Shown here piece by piece: positions 1 through 8,982 of a DNA stretch of 64,000 nt. The stretch lies in the NCBI RefSeq assembly GCF_000518265.1, contig NZ_JADG01000010.1:62001-126000 (forward strand), in the 5' to 3' direction. The notes below the pieces were generated by a model. The model was given only the letters and a program-made list of their open reading frames with translations. It did not search any database and was not told where the DNA came from. The position numbers were made by a program, and so were the translations under genes. This DNA comes from Actinomadura oligospora ATCC 43269. GTDB lineage: Bacteria; Actinomycetota; Actinomycetes; Streptosporangiales; Streptosporangiaceae. Position 1 is the first letter of the stretch. Every line of letters begins with the position of its first letter.

Positions 1-980
1 CAGGTCAGAAGCCCGGCGAAGCCGCCGTACTCGTCCACCACGCAGGCCAGCGGATCGCCGTGGCGGCGCAGCTCGGCGACCACCTGCGGCAGCGGCAGCG
101 ACGACGGCAGCAGGACGGCCGGACGGACCAGGTCCCGCACCGGCGTGTGCTCCGCCTGCTCGGGGCTGAGCTGGATCAGGTCGTCCAGCCCGACCACGCC
201 GAGCACGTCGTCGACGCTGTCGCCGACGACCGGGTAGCGCGAGTGGCCGTGCGCGATGACGACGTCGGTCAGCTCGGACGCGAGGGCGTCCGCCGGGACG
301 GTCACGACGTCCACCCGGTGGACCATGACCTCCTCGGCGTCCCGGTCGGAGAACTCCAGGGCGCGTTCCAGCAGGTCGGCCTGGCTGTCGCCGAGCTGCT
401 CGCCGGACTCGCCGATGATGTGCCCGAGCTCCTCCAGCGTCGCGCCGTGGTGCAGCTCCGCGACCGGCTCCATCCCGGCGGCCCGGACGAGCCGGTTCGC
501 GGCGGCGTCGAACAGCCGGATCACCGGGCCCGCGATGGTCATGTACACCAGCGTCGACGGGGCGAGCGCCCGGGCCAGCCGCTCCGCGCGGGCCAGGGCC
601 AGGTTCTTGGGGAACAGCTCGCCCAGCACCATCTGGATGACCGTGGCGAGGACGAACCCGGCGGTCACCGAGATCCCGCCGACCACGCCGTCCGGGACGG
701 CCGCCGCGCGCAGCGCCGGGGCGAGCAGGTCGGCGAGCGCGGGCTTGGCGATGAAACCGACGACCAGCGCGGTCACCGTGATGCCGAGCTGCGCGCCCGA
801 GAGCATGAACGACAACCGCTCCATGACCTGGATCGCGCGTTCGGACGCCCGGTCGCCGTCCGCGGCGCGTTCCGCCAGGACCGGCCGGTCCGCGGTGACG
901 AACGCGAACTCCTGCGCGACGAAGTACCCGGTCGCCGCCGTCAGCAGCAGGACCGCGAGCAGTCCGAGCGCCGCGGTCAT
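1..980 (-). CDS. CNNM/CBS-domain membrane protein (HlyC/CorC family), 3' end beyond window
   Basis: Starts at the ATG at 980 and runs off the left edge, so about 326 residues are visible. The N-terminus is hydrophobic (MTAALGLLAVLLLTAATGYF) and continues with QEFAFVTADRPVLAERAADGD, the typical entry of the CNNM (DUF21) transmembrane domain, with further helices to about residue 190. A CBS-domain pair follows from about residue 205 (EVMVHRVDVVTVPADA, then HSRYPVVGDSVDDVLGVV). The visible end, VVDEYGGFAGLLT, is the second CBS motif; a CorC_HlyC domain probably lies outside. Family members are linked to Mg/Co efflux or membrane integrity. The substrate cannot be told from sequence. Confidence 0.9.
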   Translation of the reverse strand, partial: MTAALGLLAVLLLTAATGYFVAQEFAFVTADRPVLAERAADGDRASERAIQVMERLSFMLSGAQLGITVTALVVGFIAKPALADLLAPALRAAAVPDGVVGGISVTAGFVLATVIQMVLGELFPKNLALARAERLARALAPSTLVYMTIAGPVIRLFDAAANRLVRAAGMEPVAELHHGATLEELGHIIGESGEQLGDSQADLLERALEFSDRDAEEVMVHRVDVVTVPADALASELTDVVIAHGHSRYPVVGDSVDDVLGVVGLDDLIQLSPEQAEHTPVRDLVRPAVLLPSSLPLPQVVAELRRHGDPLACVVDEYGGFAGLLT

Positions 981-1297
981 CCCGCCCTCCTTCCGGGCGC
1001 CACCCGTCCGCGCGCCCAGGTCCCCGGTACGTTCCCCGAACTGGATCTTCCCTACCCTTTCGCACCCGCGACCCCGCCGCCCCCGCGGGGCCCTGGTCAG
1101 CGCGCTGAGTTGGTTCTGTGGGGTGCCGCGCCTCCCGCCGTTCACACCGGGGCTGCTGCCCGGGTGGACGGGAATCGTGGTTACCGGTCGTCCGGTCGTG
1201 GAATGAAACCTTCGCCTCGGTGCCGACGGTTCCCCGCCGCGTCCCGCCGGAGGCCGTCCTCCCCTGCCGTGCGCCCAGAAGAGAGCGAGGGGCAACG
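981..1297. other. Divergent intergenic region
   Basis: This 317-base gap separates two divergently transcribed genes and should hold both promoters. I see no convincing gene, operator or RNA in it. The short open frames crossing it have no domain content. Confidence 0.4.
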
Positions 1298-2257
1298 ATG
1301 CCCAAGCCGTTCGCGTCGTCCGCCGACATGTCCGCCAAGACCCAGACCCTGGAGATCCTCGCGGACGGTGTGTACGCGCTGACCGCCGAAGGCGACCCGA
1401 ACGTCGGGGCGGTCGAGGGCGAGGACTTCGTGGTCTGCTTCGAGGCGCTCGCCACCCCCACGGCCGCCCGCGACTGGTTGATGGTGCTCCGAGCGCACAC
1501 CGACAAACCGATCAGGCACCTCGTCCTCTCGCACTACCACGCCGTCCGGACGCTCGGCGCGAGCGCTTTCGGAACGACCTCGATCATCGCGCACGACAAG
1601 ACCAGGGACCTGATCGCCGAGCGTGGCAAGCAGGACTGGGAGTCGGAGTTCGGCCGGATGCCCCGGCTCTTCAAGGACCCGGCGAGCATCCCCGGCCTGA
1701 CCTGGCCCACCACCACCTTCTCCGACAGCATGACGATCGACCTCGGCGGGGACCGGGGCGAACTGGTTCTCCGGTACTGCGGACGCGGGCACACCGAGGG
1801 CGACATCGTCGCCTGGCTGCCCCGGCACCGCGTCCTGTTCGCGGGCGACCTGGTCGAGACCCAGGCGGCCCTCTACACCGGCGACGCCTTCCACCGCGAC
1901 TGGGCCGGAGCGACCCTCGACCGCGTCGCCTCGTTCGGCGCGGACGCCCTGATCGGCGGACGCGGCGCCGTCGCGCACGGACGGGAGTCCGTGCGCGCGG
2001 CGATCGGCCAGACCCGCGACTTCCTGGAGACGATGCTCCGTGAGGTCCGTGACGTGCGCAAACGCGGCGGGACCCTGCGCGACGCGTTCACCGCCGTCCA
2101 CACCGCGCTCGAACCGTCCTACGGCGGCTGGCCGATCTTCGAACACTGCCTCCCCTTCGACGTCTCCCGCCTCTGGGACGAACTGGACGGCATCGAACGC
2201 CCTCGCATCTGGACCGCGGAACGCGACCGCCAGGTCTGGTCCGAACTCCAGGACTGA
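1298..2257 (+). CDS. Metallo-beta-lactamase-fold hydrolase with variant metal motif
   Basis: 319 residues from the ATG at 1298, chosen because GAGGGG precedes it at normal spacing and the MBL fold begins soon after. The loop that usually reads HxHxDH is HYHAVRTLGA, keeping the first two histidines but replacing the Asp and third His. Later ligands are present: RGHTEGDIVAW supplies a His, HRVLFAGDLVE supplies the Asp and FEHCLPFDV a C-terminal His. I recall the HYHAVR variant as a recurrent subfamily, so it is probably functional with a changed metal site. Substrate unknown. It stands alone, with a C-rich then G-rich gap downstream. Confidence 0.85.
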   Translation: MPKPFASSADMSAKTQTLEILADGVYALTAEGDPNVGAVEGEDFVVCFEALATPTAARDWLMVLRAHTDKPIRHLVLSHYHAVRTLGASAFGTTSIIAHDKTRDLIAERGKQDWESEFGRMPRLFKDPASIPGLTWPTTTFSDSMTIDLGGDRGELVLRYCGRGHTEGDIVAWLPRHRVLFAGDLVETQAALYTGDAFHRDWAGATLDRVASFGADALIGGRGAVAHGRESVRAAIGQTRDFLETMLREVRDVRKRGGTLRDAFTAVHTALEPSYGGWPIFEHCLPFDVSRLWDELDGIERPRIWTAERDRQVWSELQD

Positions 2258-2657
2258 CCCCATGCCCACACCCCACCGCCCCGCCCCGAGCCGCGCCCAC
2301 GCCCGACGACCACCCGCCACACCGAGCCCCACCGCACCCACGTCCACCGGGTCTGCGCCTTTCGCCAGGTTCGCACCACGTCCCGCGGGCCTGCGTCTGT
2401 GGCGGGTGGCGGTGCGTCCGTGCTGGGGCGCAGCGTTCGTGGCGGGTGGGGGTACGTCTGCGTCGGGCGGGGGCAGGTCTTTGCCAGGCGGGGTTGCAGG
2501 TGTGTAGGGAGGTGCGGCGTCCGTGCTGAAAGGTGCCGTGTCTGGGGTGAGTGGGGGATTGTCTGGGATGGGCGGGGGTGAGGTCGTGTCGTCCGAGTCT
2601 GGAATCGCGTCGGAGGGGGCTGAGACCGGGGTGGCTGGTCACGGGGACGCGGCGGGG
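2258..2657. other. Strand-asymmetric C-rich/G-rich spacer
   Basis: The first 95 bases are C-rich on the plus strand. From about 2395 the composition flips to G-rich with many runs of three to five G. No gene is supported. In-frame GTG and ATG codons exist upstream of the monooxygenase start at 2658, but the translated sequence there is low-complexity and lacks family similarity. Confidence 0.4.
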
Positions 2658-4331
2658 ATGGAGCCGGTCGCGCCCGTCCTGGTCGTGGGGGCGGGGCCCG
2701 TGGGGTTGACCACGGCGCTGCTGCTCGCGCGGTGGGGGCTGCGGGTCGTCGTGCTGGAAAGCCGCCCTGGACGGACGGCGATCGGGTCGCGATCGATCTG
2801 CCAGCAGCGTGATGTTCTGGACATCTGGTCGTCCGTGGGCGCGGACACGATCACCGACGAGGGCCTGACCTGGACGACCGGCCGCGTCTTCCACCGCGGA
2901 CGCGAGGTGACCTCATGGCGCTTCGGCGCCACCGGGCCGCTGCCGCCCTTCGTCAACATCTCGCAGAGCCGCACCGAAGAGGTGCTGCAGGAGCTCGCCG
3001 ACGCCGATCCGCACATCACGATCCTCTGGGACCACGGGGTCACCGGCCTCGACCAGGACCCGTCCGGCGTCACCGCACACTGCGTGTCCGGAGCGTCCGG
3101 GGGCTCGGACGCGTCGCGCGTGGGCGGCGAGGTTGTGCACGGGTCTTATGCGGTGGTGTGCTCGGGCGGGCACTCCGATCTGCTGCGCGATGCGCTCGGC
3201 GTCACGTTTCCGGGAGAGGACGGAGGCGACCGCTTCCTCATCGTCGACCTGCGAACCGACTGGCCAGGCAGGGAAACCGAGCGGCACTTCCATTTCGACC
3301 CGCCGTGGAACCCCGGGCGGCAGGTGCTCATCCACCCCTGTCCCGACTCGGTGTACCGGATCGACTGGCAGGTACCGCCCGATTTCGACCTCGAAGCCGA
3401 ACGTGCCGACGGACGCCTCGACGCCCGCATCCGGCAGGTCGTCGGGGATCAGCCCTACGAGGTGCTTTGGGCGACGGAGTACCGGTTCCATTCGCGCGTC
3501 GCGTCCCGGATGGCCGTGGGACGCGTCGTCCTCGCCGGGGACGCCGCGCACGTGTACGCGCCGTTCGGCGCGCGGGGCCTCAACTCCGGCGTTCCGGACG
3601 CCGAGAACGCCGCCTGGAAGGTCGCCTTCGCGGTGCGCGGATGGTCCCCGCCGGCGATCCTCGACACCTACGACGCCGAACGCCGCGCCGCCGCCCTGGA
3701 GAACCTGGACGTCACCGCGACGACCATGCGCTTCCTCGCGCCGTCCACGCCCGAGCAGCGCGCGCATCGGGCAGAAGTGCTCGAACGCGCGTCCGCCGAT
3801 CCGACGAGCGCGAACGAGATCGATTCCGGACGTTTCGCCGAGCCGTTCTGGTACGACCACTCGCCCCTGACCGTCCCGGATCCGACCCGTCCGGGGGGTA
3901 CGGGCCGTCCAGCACGCGGAACCGCACCGGCCGTGGCCCCCGGCAGGATCGTTCCGGACGCACCGCTCCCGCCCGCCGCCGTCCCGCTCATCCAGAACGC
4001 CCCGCCGCCGACGGCCCCAACTCCGCGTGTACCGACCCCAGGGCGTGTGGGTGGACGGCCCGCGCGGCTGCGGCAGCTCCTGCGCGGTGGAATCACCCTG
4101 TTGGCGGACCCGTCCCTGCCGTACCTCGAACTCCTGGCCGCGGCCGAGAAGGCGACCGCCGCGCCCGTCACCTGCCCGGAACCGACCGCGGTCAGGGAGG
4201 CGCTGCCCGATCTGCGTCCGGGCGAGCTGTGGGTCGTCCGCCCCGACGCCCACATCGCCGCCACCCTCCAGAACCCCACACCCGAAGCCGTCGCCGCCGC
4301 CGTCCGCAAAGCCCTCGGCCACGACCTCTGA
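2658..4331 (+). CDS. FAD-dependent aromatic monooxygenase (PHBH-type)
   Basis: 557 residues from the ATG at 2658 (preceded by GGCGGGG). The N-terminus APVLVVGAGPVGLTTALLLARW is the GxGxxG Rossmann motif binding FAD, ending in the acidic LES at the end of strand two. The second FAD motif is RVVLAGDAAHVYAPFGARGLN near residue 290, followed by DAENAAWKVA. The C-terminal third resembles the thioredoxin-like domain of phenol and polyketide hydroxylases. Enzymes of this class use NAD(P)H and O2 to hydroxylate aromatic rings. No biosynthetic neighbours point to a substrate. It converges with the EamA transporter, 15 bases away. Confidence 0.9.
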   Translation: MEPVAPVLVVGAGPVGLTTALLLARWGLRVVVLESRPGRTAIGSRSICQQRDVLDIWSSVGADTITDEGLTWTTGRVFHRGREVTSWRFGATGPLPPFVNISQSRTEEVLQELADADPHITILWDHGVTGLDQDPSGVTAHCVSGASGGSDASRVGGEVVHGSYAVVCSGGHSDLLRDALGVTFPGEDGGDRFLIVDLRTDWPGRETERHFHFDPPWNPGRQVLIHPCPDSVYRIDWQVPPDFDLEAERADGRLDARIRQVVGDQPYEVLWATEYRFHSRVASRMAVGRVVLAGDAAHVYAPFGARGLNSGVPDAENAAWKVAFAVRGWSPPAILDTYDAERRAAALENLDVTATTMRFLAPSTPEQRAHRAEVLERASADPTSANEIDSGRFAEPFWYDHSPLTVPDPTRPGGTGRPARGTAPAVAPGRIVPDAPLPPAAVPLIQNAPPPTAPTPRVPTPGRVGGRPARLRQLLRGGITLLADPSLPYLELLAAAEKATAAPVTCPEPTAVREALPDLRPGELWVVRPDAHIAATLQNPTPEAVAAAVRKALGHDL

Positions 4332-4346
4332 CCCCGCTTCTCCCGC

Positions 4347-5279
4347 CTAGGTTCCCGTGATCAGGACGACGCCCGCCGCGACCACGCAGGCCGCGGCGAT
4401 GCGGCGTGCGCCCATGCGTTCGGCGAAGAACACCGCCCCGATCACCGCGCCCGCGATGACGCCGGTCTCGCGCAGCGCCGCGACGGCCGCGAGCGCGCCC
4501 CGCGTCTGCGCCCACAGCACGATCCCGTACCCGGCCATGGCCAGGACACCGCCCGTCAGGCCCATCGCCCACGTCCGGACGGGCAGTCCTGACAGCGACC
4601 GCCGACCGCGCAGCGCCAGGACGATCCCGACCGTCAACGGCGCCTCCAAAGCGAACAGCCACGCCGAGTACCCGGACGCCCCGTGAGCCGCCCGCACCCC
4701 GACCCCGTCCAGCACCGTGTACGCGGCAATGGACACACCGGTCGTCAACGCCGCCCCCACCGCGCGCCGATCCCGCACGCGCCCGACACCTCGGGCCTCG
4801 CCCGTAGTCCCACCTCCGGCCAAACCCACGTCCCCCACCTCGGCCGTGCCCTCGGTCGCGATTGCAGAGGCGGAGGTGGTGTTGGGGGCGAAGGCCAGGA
4901 CGCCCAGGCCGGCGCAGATGGCGGCCACGCCGCCGAACTGGAGCCAGGTGAGGCTCTCGCCCAGGGCCGTCGCGGCCACCAGCGCGACGATCAAGGGGGC
5001 GCTTCCACGGGCGAGCGGATACACCTGGCTGAAGTCCCCCAGCTGGTACGACGTGAGCAGCAGGCCCATGTAGATCAGGTGCAGCACGACCGAGCCGAGC
5101 AGCCAGGGCCAGGCCGACGCCGCCGGAACGGGGACGAGGCCCAGCAAAGGGACGATCAGTACGGCCTGTCCGATTCCGATCAGGGCGAACGACGCCCAGC
5201 GGTCCGAGGCGCCCTTGGCGATCGCGTTCCATGTCGCGTGGAGCACCCCGGCGAAAATCACTGCCAGCGCTGTGGTCAT
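4347..5279 (-). CDS. EamA/DMT-family transporter
   Basis: 310 residues from the ATG at 5279 (a GTG at 5288 is an alternative start). The protein is almost entirely hydrophobic, with about ten membrane helices in two halves, each with the EamA pattern: N-terminal HATWNAIAKG, then the second half beginning near ALTTGVSIAAYTVLDGVG. Members export amino acids, metabolites or drugs. It is divergent from the ArsR-like gene at 5336; the two share a 57-base gap containing a TTTAG/CTAAA palindrome, so the regulator may control the transporter. Confidence 0.88.
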   Translation of the reverse strand: MTTALAVIFAGVLHATWNAIAKGASDRWASFALIGIGQAVLIVPLLGLVPVPAASAWPWLLGSVVLHLIYMGLLLTSYQLGDFSQVYPLARGSAPLIVALVAATALGESLTWLQFGGVAAICAGLGVLAFAPNTTSASAIATEGTAEVGDVGLAGGGTTGEARGVGRVRDRRAVGAALTTGVSIAAYTVLDGVGVRAAHGASGYSAWLFALEAPLTVGIVLALRGRRSLSGLPVRTWAMGLTGGVLAMAGYGIVLWAQTRGALAAVAALRETGVIAGAVIGAVFFAERMGARRIAAACVVAAGVVLITGT

Positions 5280-5319
5280 GCCCCACACCCCAGCGCGGAC
5301 CGTCCGATCGGGGCAGCCT

Positions 5320-5336
5320 TTTAGACTGGGCCTAAA
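5320..5336. promoter_or_regulatory. Candidate operator TTTAGACTGGGCCTAAA
   Basis: A 17-base near-palindrome (TTTAG arms, seven-base centre that is partly symmetric). Its last A is the first base of the regulator's ATG. There is no Shine-Dalgarno before that ATG, so the mRNA may be leaderless and binding here would block transcription or start-site use. The position between divergent regulator and transporter genes suits autoregulation. Inference only. Confidence 0.5.
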
Positions 5337-6313
5337 TGATCGAACTCCGCCTGGACGTCGAGGACCTCGCCGACACGCGCTTCGTCATCTCCCCGCTCGC
5401 CGAGGCGGCGCTGAGCCTGCGCGTCTGGCTGCTCCCGCACTACTACGCGCTGCAACTGCCCTGGCTGCGATCCGCCGCCGGGGAGCTCGGCGATCTGGAC
5501 ATCAGGCTGCTCCTGGCGCTGGTCGGCACGCATCGCGCCGTCCCGGACTTCCTCACCGCCCGCCCGGACGACCCGCTGCCCGACTTCGCCGCCGAACTCG
5601 ACCGGGTCAGGCGCGTCCCGCCGGACAAGATCGCCGCCGACGTCCACGTCGCGCTCCAGGGACGGCCCGCGCCCGCCGTCCTGGCCGCCGAGCTCGACCG
5701 TCCCGCCCGGTTCCGCGACCGCCTCGCCGACCTGCTCGCCGCGTACTGGGACGCCGTCCTGGCCCCGCACTGGCCACGCATGCGCGGCGTCCTCGAAGCG
5801 GATCTGCTCTACCGCGCGCAGCGGCTCGCCCGCGGCGGCGCCCGCCTCTTGTTCGCCGACCTGCATCCCGCCATTCGCTGGCGAGCCGGGAAACTGAGCC
5901 TCGACCTCAGCTATCCGCACACCGAGCTTCGGATTCCGATCACGGGTCGCGGCCTGGTCCTGATGCCCGCCGTGTTCCTTCGAACACCCGGACTTCCCCT
6001 GGGCGCGGACGAACCACCCCTCGTGTCCTATCCGGCCCGCGGCATCGCGACGGTCTGGGAAACCACGCCCCCGGTACGTCCCGGCGTCCTGACCGACCTC
6101 ATCGGACGTCCCAAGGCGACCCTCCTGGCCTGCCTGGACGGCCCCGCGACCACCACCGACCTCGCCCGCCGCCTCGGCGTCACACCGGGCGCGGTCTCCC
6201 AGCACCTCGCCGTCCTCCACGACGCCGGGTTGGTCACCCGCTCCCGAACGGGCCGCTCAGTCCTGTACGCACGCACAACGCTGGGCGACCACCTCCTCCA
6301 GCCCCCGTCCTAG
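5336..6313 (+). CDS. ArsR-like winged-helix regulator, DUF5937 family
   Basis: 325 residues. The first roughly 240 residues are the DUF5937-like region (start MIELRLDVEDLADTRFVIS, later FRDRLADLLAAYWDAVLAPHWPRM). The C-terminus is an ArsR-type winged helix: LIGRPKATLLACLDG, then TTDLARRLGVTPGAVSQHL, then DAGLVTRSRTGRSVLY. It likely represses itself and the divergent EamA gene. A second member of the same family lies at 11769-12755. The ligand of the long N-terminal region is unknown. Confidence 0.85.
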   Translation: MIELRLDVEDLADTRFVISPLAEAALSLRVWLLPHYYALQLPWLRSAAGELGDLDIRLLLALVGTHRAVPDFLTARPDDPLPDFAAELDRVRRVPPDKIAADVHVALQGRPAPAVLAAELDRPARFRDRLADLLAAYWDAVLAPHWPRMRGVLEADLLYRAQRLARGGARLLFADLHPAIRWRAGKLSLDLSYPHTELRIPITGRGLVLMPAVFLRTPGLPLGADEPPLVSYPARGIATVWETTPPVRPGVLTDLIGRPKATLLACLDGPATTTDLARRLGVTPGAVSQHLAVLHDAGLVTRSRTGRSVLYARTTLGDHLLQPPS

Positions 6314-6949
6314 CCGTCGACGCCCCCGGAACGACCCCCCGTGGCCGTCGCTGCCGGTCAGGACAGGTGGAACGAGCACCCCCGCATCGCGGGTCTCGCC
6401 GCACCCGGTGAGGCGAAGCGCGCAGGTGACGCGGACCAGCCGGAGCCGGCGAGCGCGAGATGTGCGAGCGTCGCGAGCCGCGGGGTAAGGGCGAGCATTG
6501 CGTGTCGCGGATTTCGGCGGAGCGGGTGAGGTGAGGGGTTGGAGGTGCCGCGGGGCTGTCGGAGCTGGTGGGACGGCTGTGTGGGCTTTGTGGGGCTCGG
6601 CGGGGTGGGGGCGCGCATGTGTGTGCTGCGGGGTTCGTTGGGGTGGTGGCGCGAAGTGCGCGGGCCTGTCGGGGTGGGGCGTGTGTGCGCGTGTGGCGGG
6701 TTTGTTGGGTCGGTGGGCGCGGGTCTCTCGAGGGGGCGCGGCGTGGGGGTGTTGGGGGCGCTGGGGTGAGACGTGCAGGCGTTGCGGGTGGTGTTGAGGG
6801 GGTGGGGAGAGTGTGTGGGTGTTGTGGATTTCGGTGGGGCGGGGTGTGCGGGTGGGGTGGGATCTGGTCGGGCGCTGGATGCGTTCGCGTCAGCCGTGAT
6901 AGCACGGAGGGGCCACCGGACGTACTGCCTCGACGCGGTGGGAGTTGCC
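6314..6949. other. G/T-rich non-coding spacer with clustered G-runs
   Basis: This 636-base gap is strongly G/T-rich on the plus strand from about 6530 to 6870. Positions 6732-6766 hold four runs of four or five G separated by short loops, which fits a G-quadruplex. Long open frames cross it but are compositional artefacts. No promoter is clear. The next gene starts at 6950. Confidence 0.4.
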
Positions 6950-8035
6950 ATGACCGACGACCGCCCCCGGCCCGTCTTCGACCCCTCCCTCCCGGCGGAG
7001 GACCGGGAGTCGCTCGCCGCCGCTCCGGAACGCCTCGTGGCCGCGAGCCTGCCCGCCCCGCCGCAGCCTCGGCTGAGTCCGGCCACGATCGTCGCGCGGA
7101 TCATCTGGATCCCGGTCTTCGCGTTCTTCTACGGCGTGCTGCCCGGCGGCTGGATCCGGCTGTTCTTCCTCGCGTCCCTGGACGAGGACGACCTGCTCAG
7201 CGGTGCCCTGCGGTGGGGACGCGGCGCCGTTCTCGCGATGCTGGCGGTCCCGATCGTCCAGGTGTCGCTGCTCCTTCTCGGCCAGCCCGAGGCGGCCGCC
7301 GCCCTCGCCACGGCCGGATTCGCCGGGTGGACGGTCGGGGCCCTCCGCCACCTGCGCGAACCTGAGGCTGCCCGGGCCGCGCGTGAACATCACGGCCGCT
7401 ACCTGCTTCCCGCCGATTTCGACCGTCCCGCGGCCCGGCTCCTGGTACGTGCGCAGCGCGCCGTCGACGCGGTCCTGGGCTCACAGGCCCAGGCCGCCGG
7501 GCTCCTGGACGCCATCGACAACGCGACCGAACTTCCGCGCCAGGAATGGGCCATCGCGTCCGCCCTGGCCGAACACACCCGGCTCCGCCGCGAACGCCGT
7601 GCCCAGCAGCCCGACCGCCTCTCCGCCCCCGTCCGCGCGCTGCTGGAACCCCAGCGCCACGCCTTGGACCTTTCGGTGCGTTCGATCACCGAACGGATCG
7701 AGGCCCTGGAGTCCTACGCGCGCTCCGCGCACGCCGCCGACGAGGCGTTCCACGAGTGGCGTGTCCTCCGCGACCTGCCCGAACAGAACGCCCGCTACCG
7801 CGATCTTGTTGCCGGGACCGTCCGTGACACCCTCGCCGTCGAGGTGATCGACCGGCTCGAGTCCGACGCCCGCCGAGCCGAAGCCGTCCTCCGCGACCGC
7901 ATCGCGTCCGCCGTCGACACCGGCCTGGTGTCGGCCACCGACCCGGTCACGGATTCGGCTACCGAACTGGCGACGAATTCGGTCATGGATACGTCCACCG
8001 ACCCGGCTTCGGACGAGGCCGCCGGCGGGCGGTGA
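6950..8035 (+). CDS. Membrane-anchored protein of unknown function
   Basis: 361 residues from the ATG at 6950, preceded by GGTGGGAG. After a Pro-rich N-terminus come two hydrophobic segments: about residues 45-70 (IIWIPVFAFFYGVLPGGWI) and 95-125. The remaining 230 residues are charged and Ala-rich with heptad-like helices (for example LEPQRHALDLSVRSITERIE), so a cytoplasmic coiled coil is likely. The C-terminal 35 residues are a Thr/Asp/Ser-rich repeat (TDPVTDSATELATNS). I do not recognise the family. Confidence 0.7.
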   Translation: MTDDRPRPVFDPSLPAEDRESLAAAPERLVAASLPAPPQPRLSPATIVARIIWIPVFAFFYGVLPGGWIRLFFLASLDEDDLLSGALRWGRGAVLAMLAVPIVQVSLLLLGQPEAAAALATAGFAGWTVGALRHLREPEAARAAREHHGRYLLPADFDRPAARLLVRAQRAVDAVLGSQAQAAGLLDAIDNATELPRQEWAIASALAEHTRLRRERRAQQPDRLSAPVRALLEPQRHALDLSVRSITERIEALESYARSAHAADEAFHEWRVLRDLPEQNARYRDLVAGTVRDTLAVEVIDRLESDARRAEAVLRDRIASAVDTGLVSATDPVTDSATELATNSVMDTSTDPASDEAAGGR

Positions 8036-8605
8036 CCTGGGCGCGGACCTGGCGGCCTTGGCCATGGACTCCGGTCGGCGACGCGGACCGTGGTCCGGTC
8101 CTGCTTGCATCCCGCCGCCCGTGACCAGCGGACGCTCTGTCTTCATGGTCACATCTCAAAGACCTTGATGGTCGGATTCCTGTCACTCTGCGTTAGGGAA
8201 AAGAGTCGTTCCGAGGTCGCCGACCGGGGGTTCGCGCGGGCTCTGGGCAGGCGCGATGTCCTTCCGGCGGGTCGTGTTCTCCCGCGTCCGGGAGGCGGGG
8301 AATCAGCAGTCGCCCGCCGGTGCGTTCGAAGGGGGACGCCGGGACGCGCCACGTCCCAAACGCCTTGAACCGCAAGGGTTCCCGGTTCTGCCCCCGTCCT
8401 CCGAAGACGTGCGCGCACCCCGCCGCGCGCGCTTTCGCGGACGTCCTCGACGACATCTCGAAGACTCCCGCCGAGGGCTTCGGGGCCGCCTACAGGGGGC
8501 TTCGGACCCCCGAACGGGAAAACGCTTGTTCGACGCGTTCGTGTGTTGAGCGATGAGGTGCGAAAGTCCGCTACCGTAAAGGGCGCTGGAATCAGAAAGG
8601 AACGC
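8036..8605. other. Intergenic region upstream of the lsr2 pair
   Basis: 570 bases with no supported gene. Small open frames on both strands have no recognisable content. The last 60 bases should contain the lsr2 promoter: TTGAGC at 8546 and TACCGT at 8572 are the best -35/-10 pair, but the 20-base spacing is long. I checked for a tRNA and found none. Confidence 0.35.
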
Positions 8606-8968
8606 ATGGCTGAGAAGGTCATCTTGGTAGACGATCTCGATGGCGGCGAGGGCGAGGATGTCCGCAAGCGCGACTTCGAGATCCTGGGGCGGATTTTCAC
8701 CATTGACCTGTCCGACGAGAACGACGTGCGGCTGCGTGAGACCCTCGACACGCTGACCCGCTATGTCGAGAAGTCGCGTGAGGTGAAGCAGGCGGGGCGC
8801 TCGCGCAAGCCCCGGAAAAGCCCGGTGAAGCTCAAGGGTTTCACCAACGCCGACGTCCGCACGTGGGCCAAGAACGAGGGCCTAGAGGTCCCGGACCAGG
8901 GAGCGCTGCCCGATGCCGCCTACGAGGCGTTCGTCCAGGCGCACCCCGAAGCCAGCCCAGACGCGTAA
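8606..8968 (+). CDS. Lsr2-like protein without the canonical RGR DNA-binding motif
   Basis: 120 residues from the ATG at 8606, preceded by AGAAAGGAA. The N-terminal dimerisation half is recognisable (ILVDDLDGGEGED, then FTIDLSDENDVRLRETLDTL), followed by a basic linker and the C-terminal helix pair (NADVRTWAKNEGLEVPDQG). In canonical Lsr2 the loop here carries Arg-Gly-Arg, which inserts into the minor groove of AT-rich DNA. This copy reads DQGALP. It may bind DNA weakly or act through heterodimers with the downstream Lsr2, 14 bases away and probably in the same operon. Confidence 0.82.
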   Translation: MAEKVILVDDLDGGEGEDVRKRDFEILGRIFTIDLSDENDVRLRETLDTLTRYVEKSREVKQAGRSRKPRKSPVKLKGFTNADVRTWAKNEGLEVPDQGALPDAAYEAFVQAHPEASPDA

Positions 8969-8982
8969 CGCAGGGAGTCCCC

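Noticed and set aside
8285..8400. Possible tRNA (GTGCGTTCGAAGG resembles a T-arm)
   Set aside because: No cloverleaf can be formed around it and the T-loop consensus fails.
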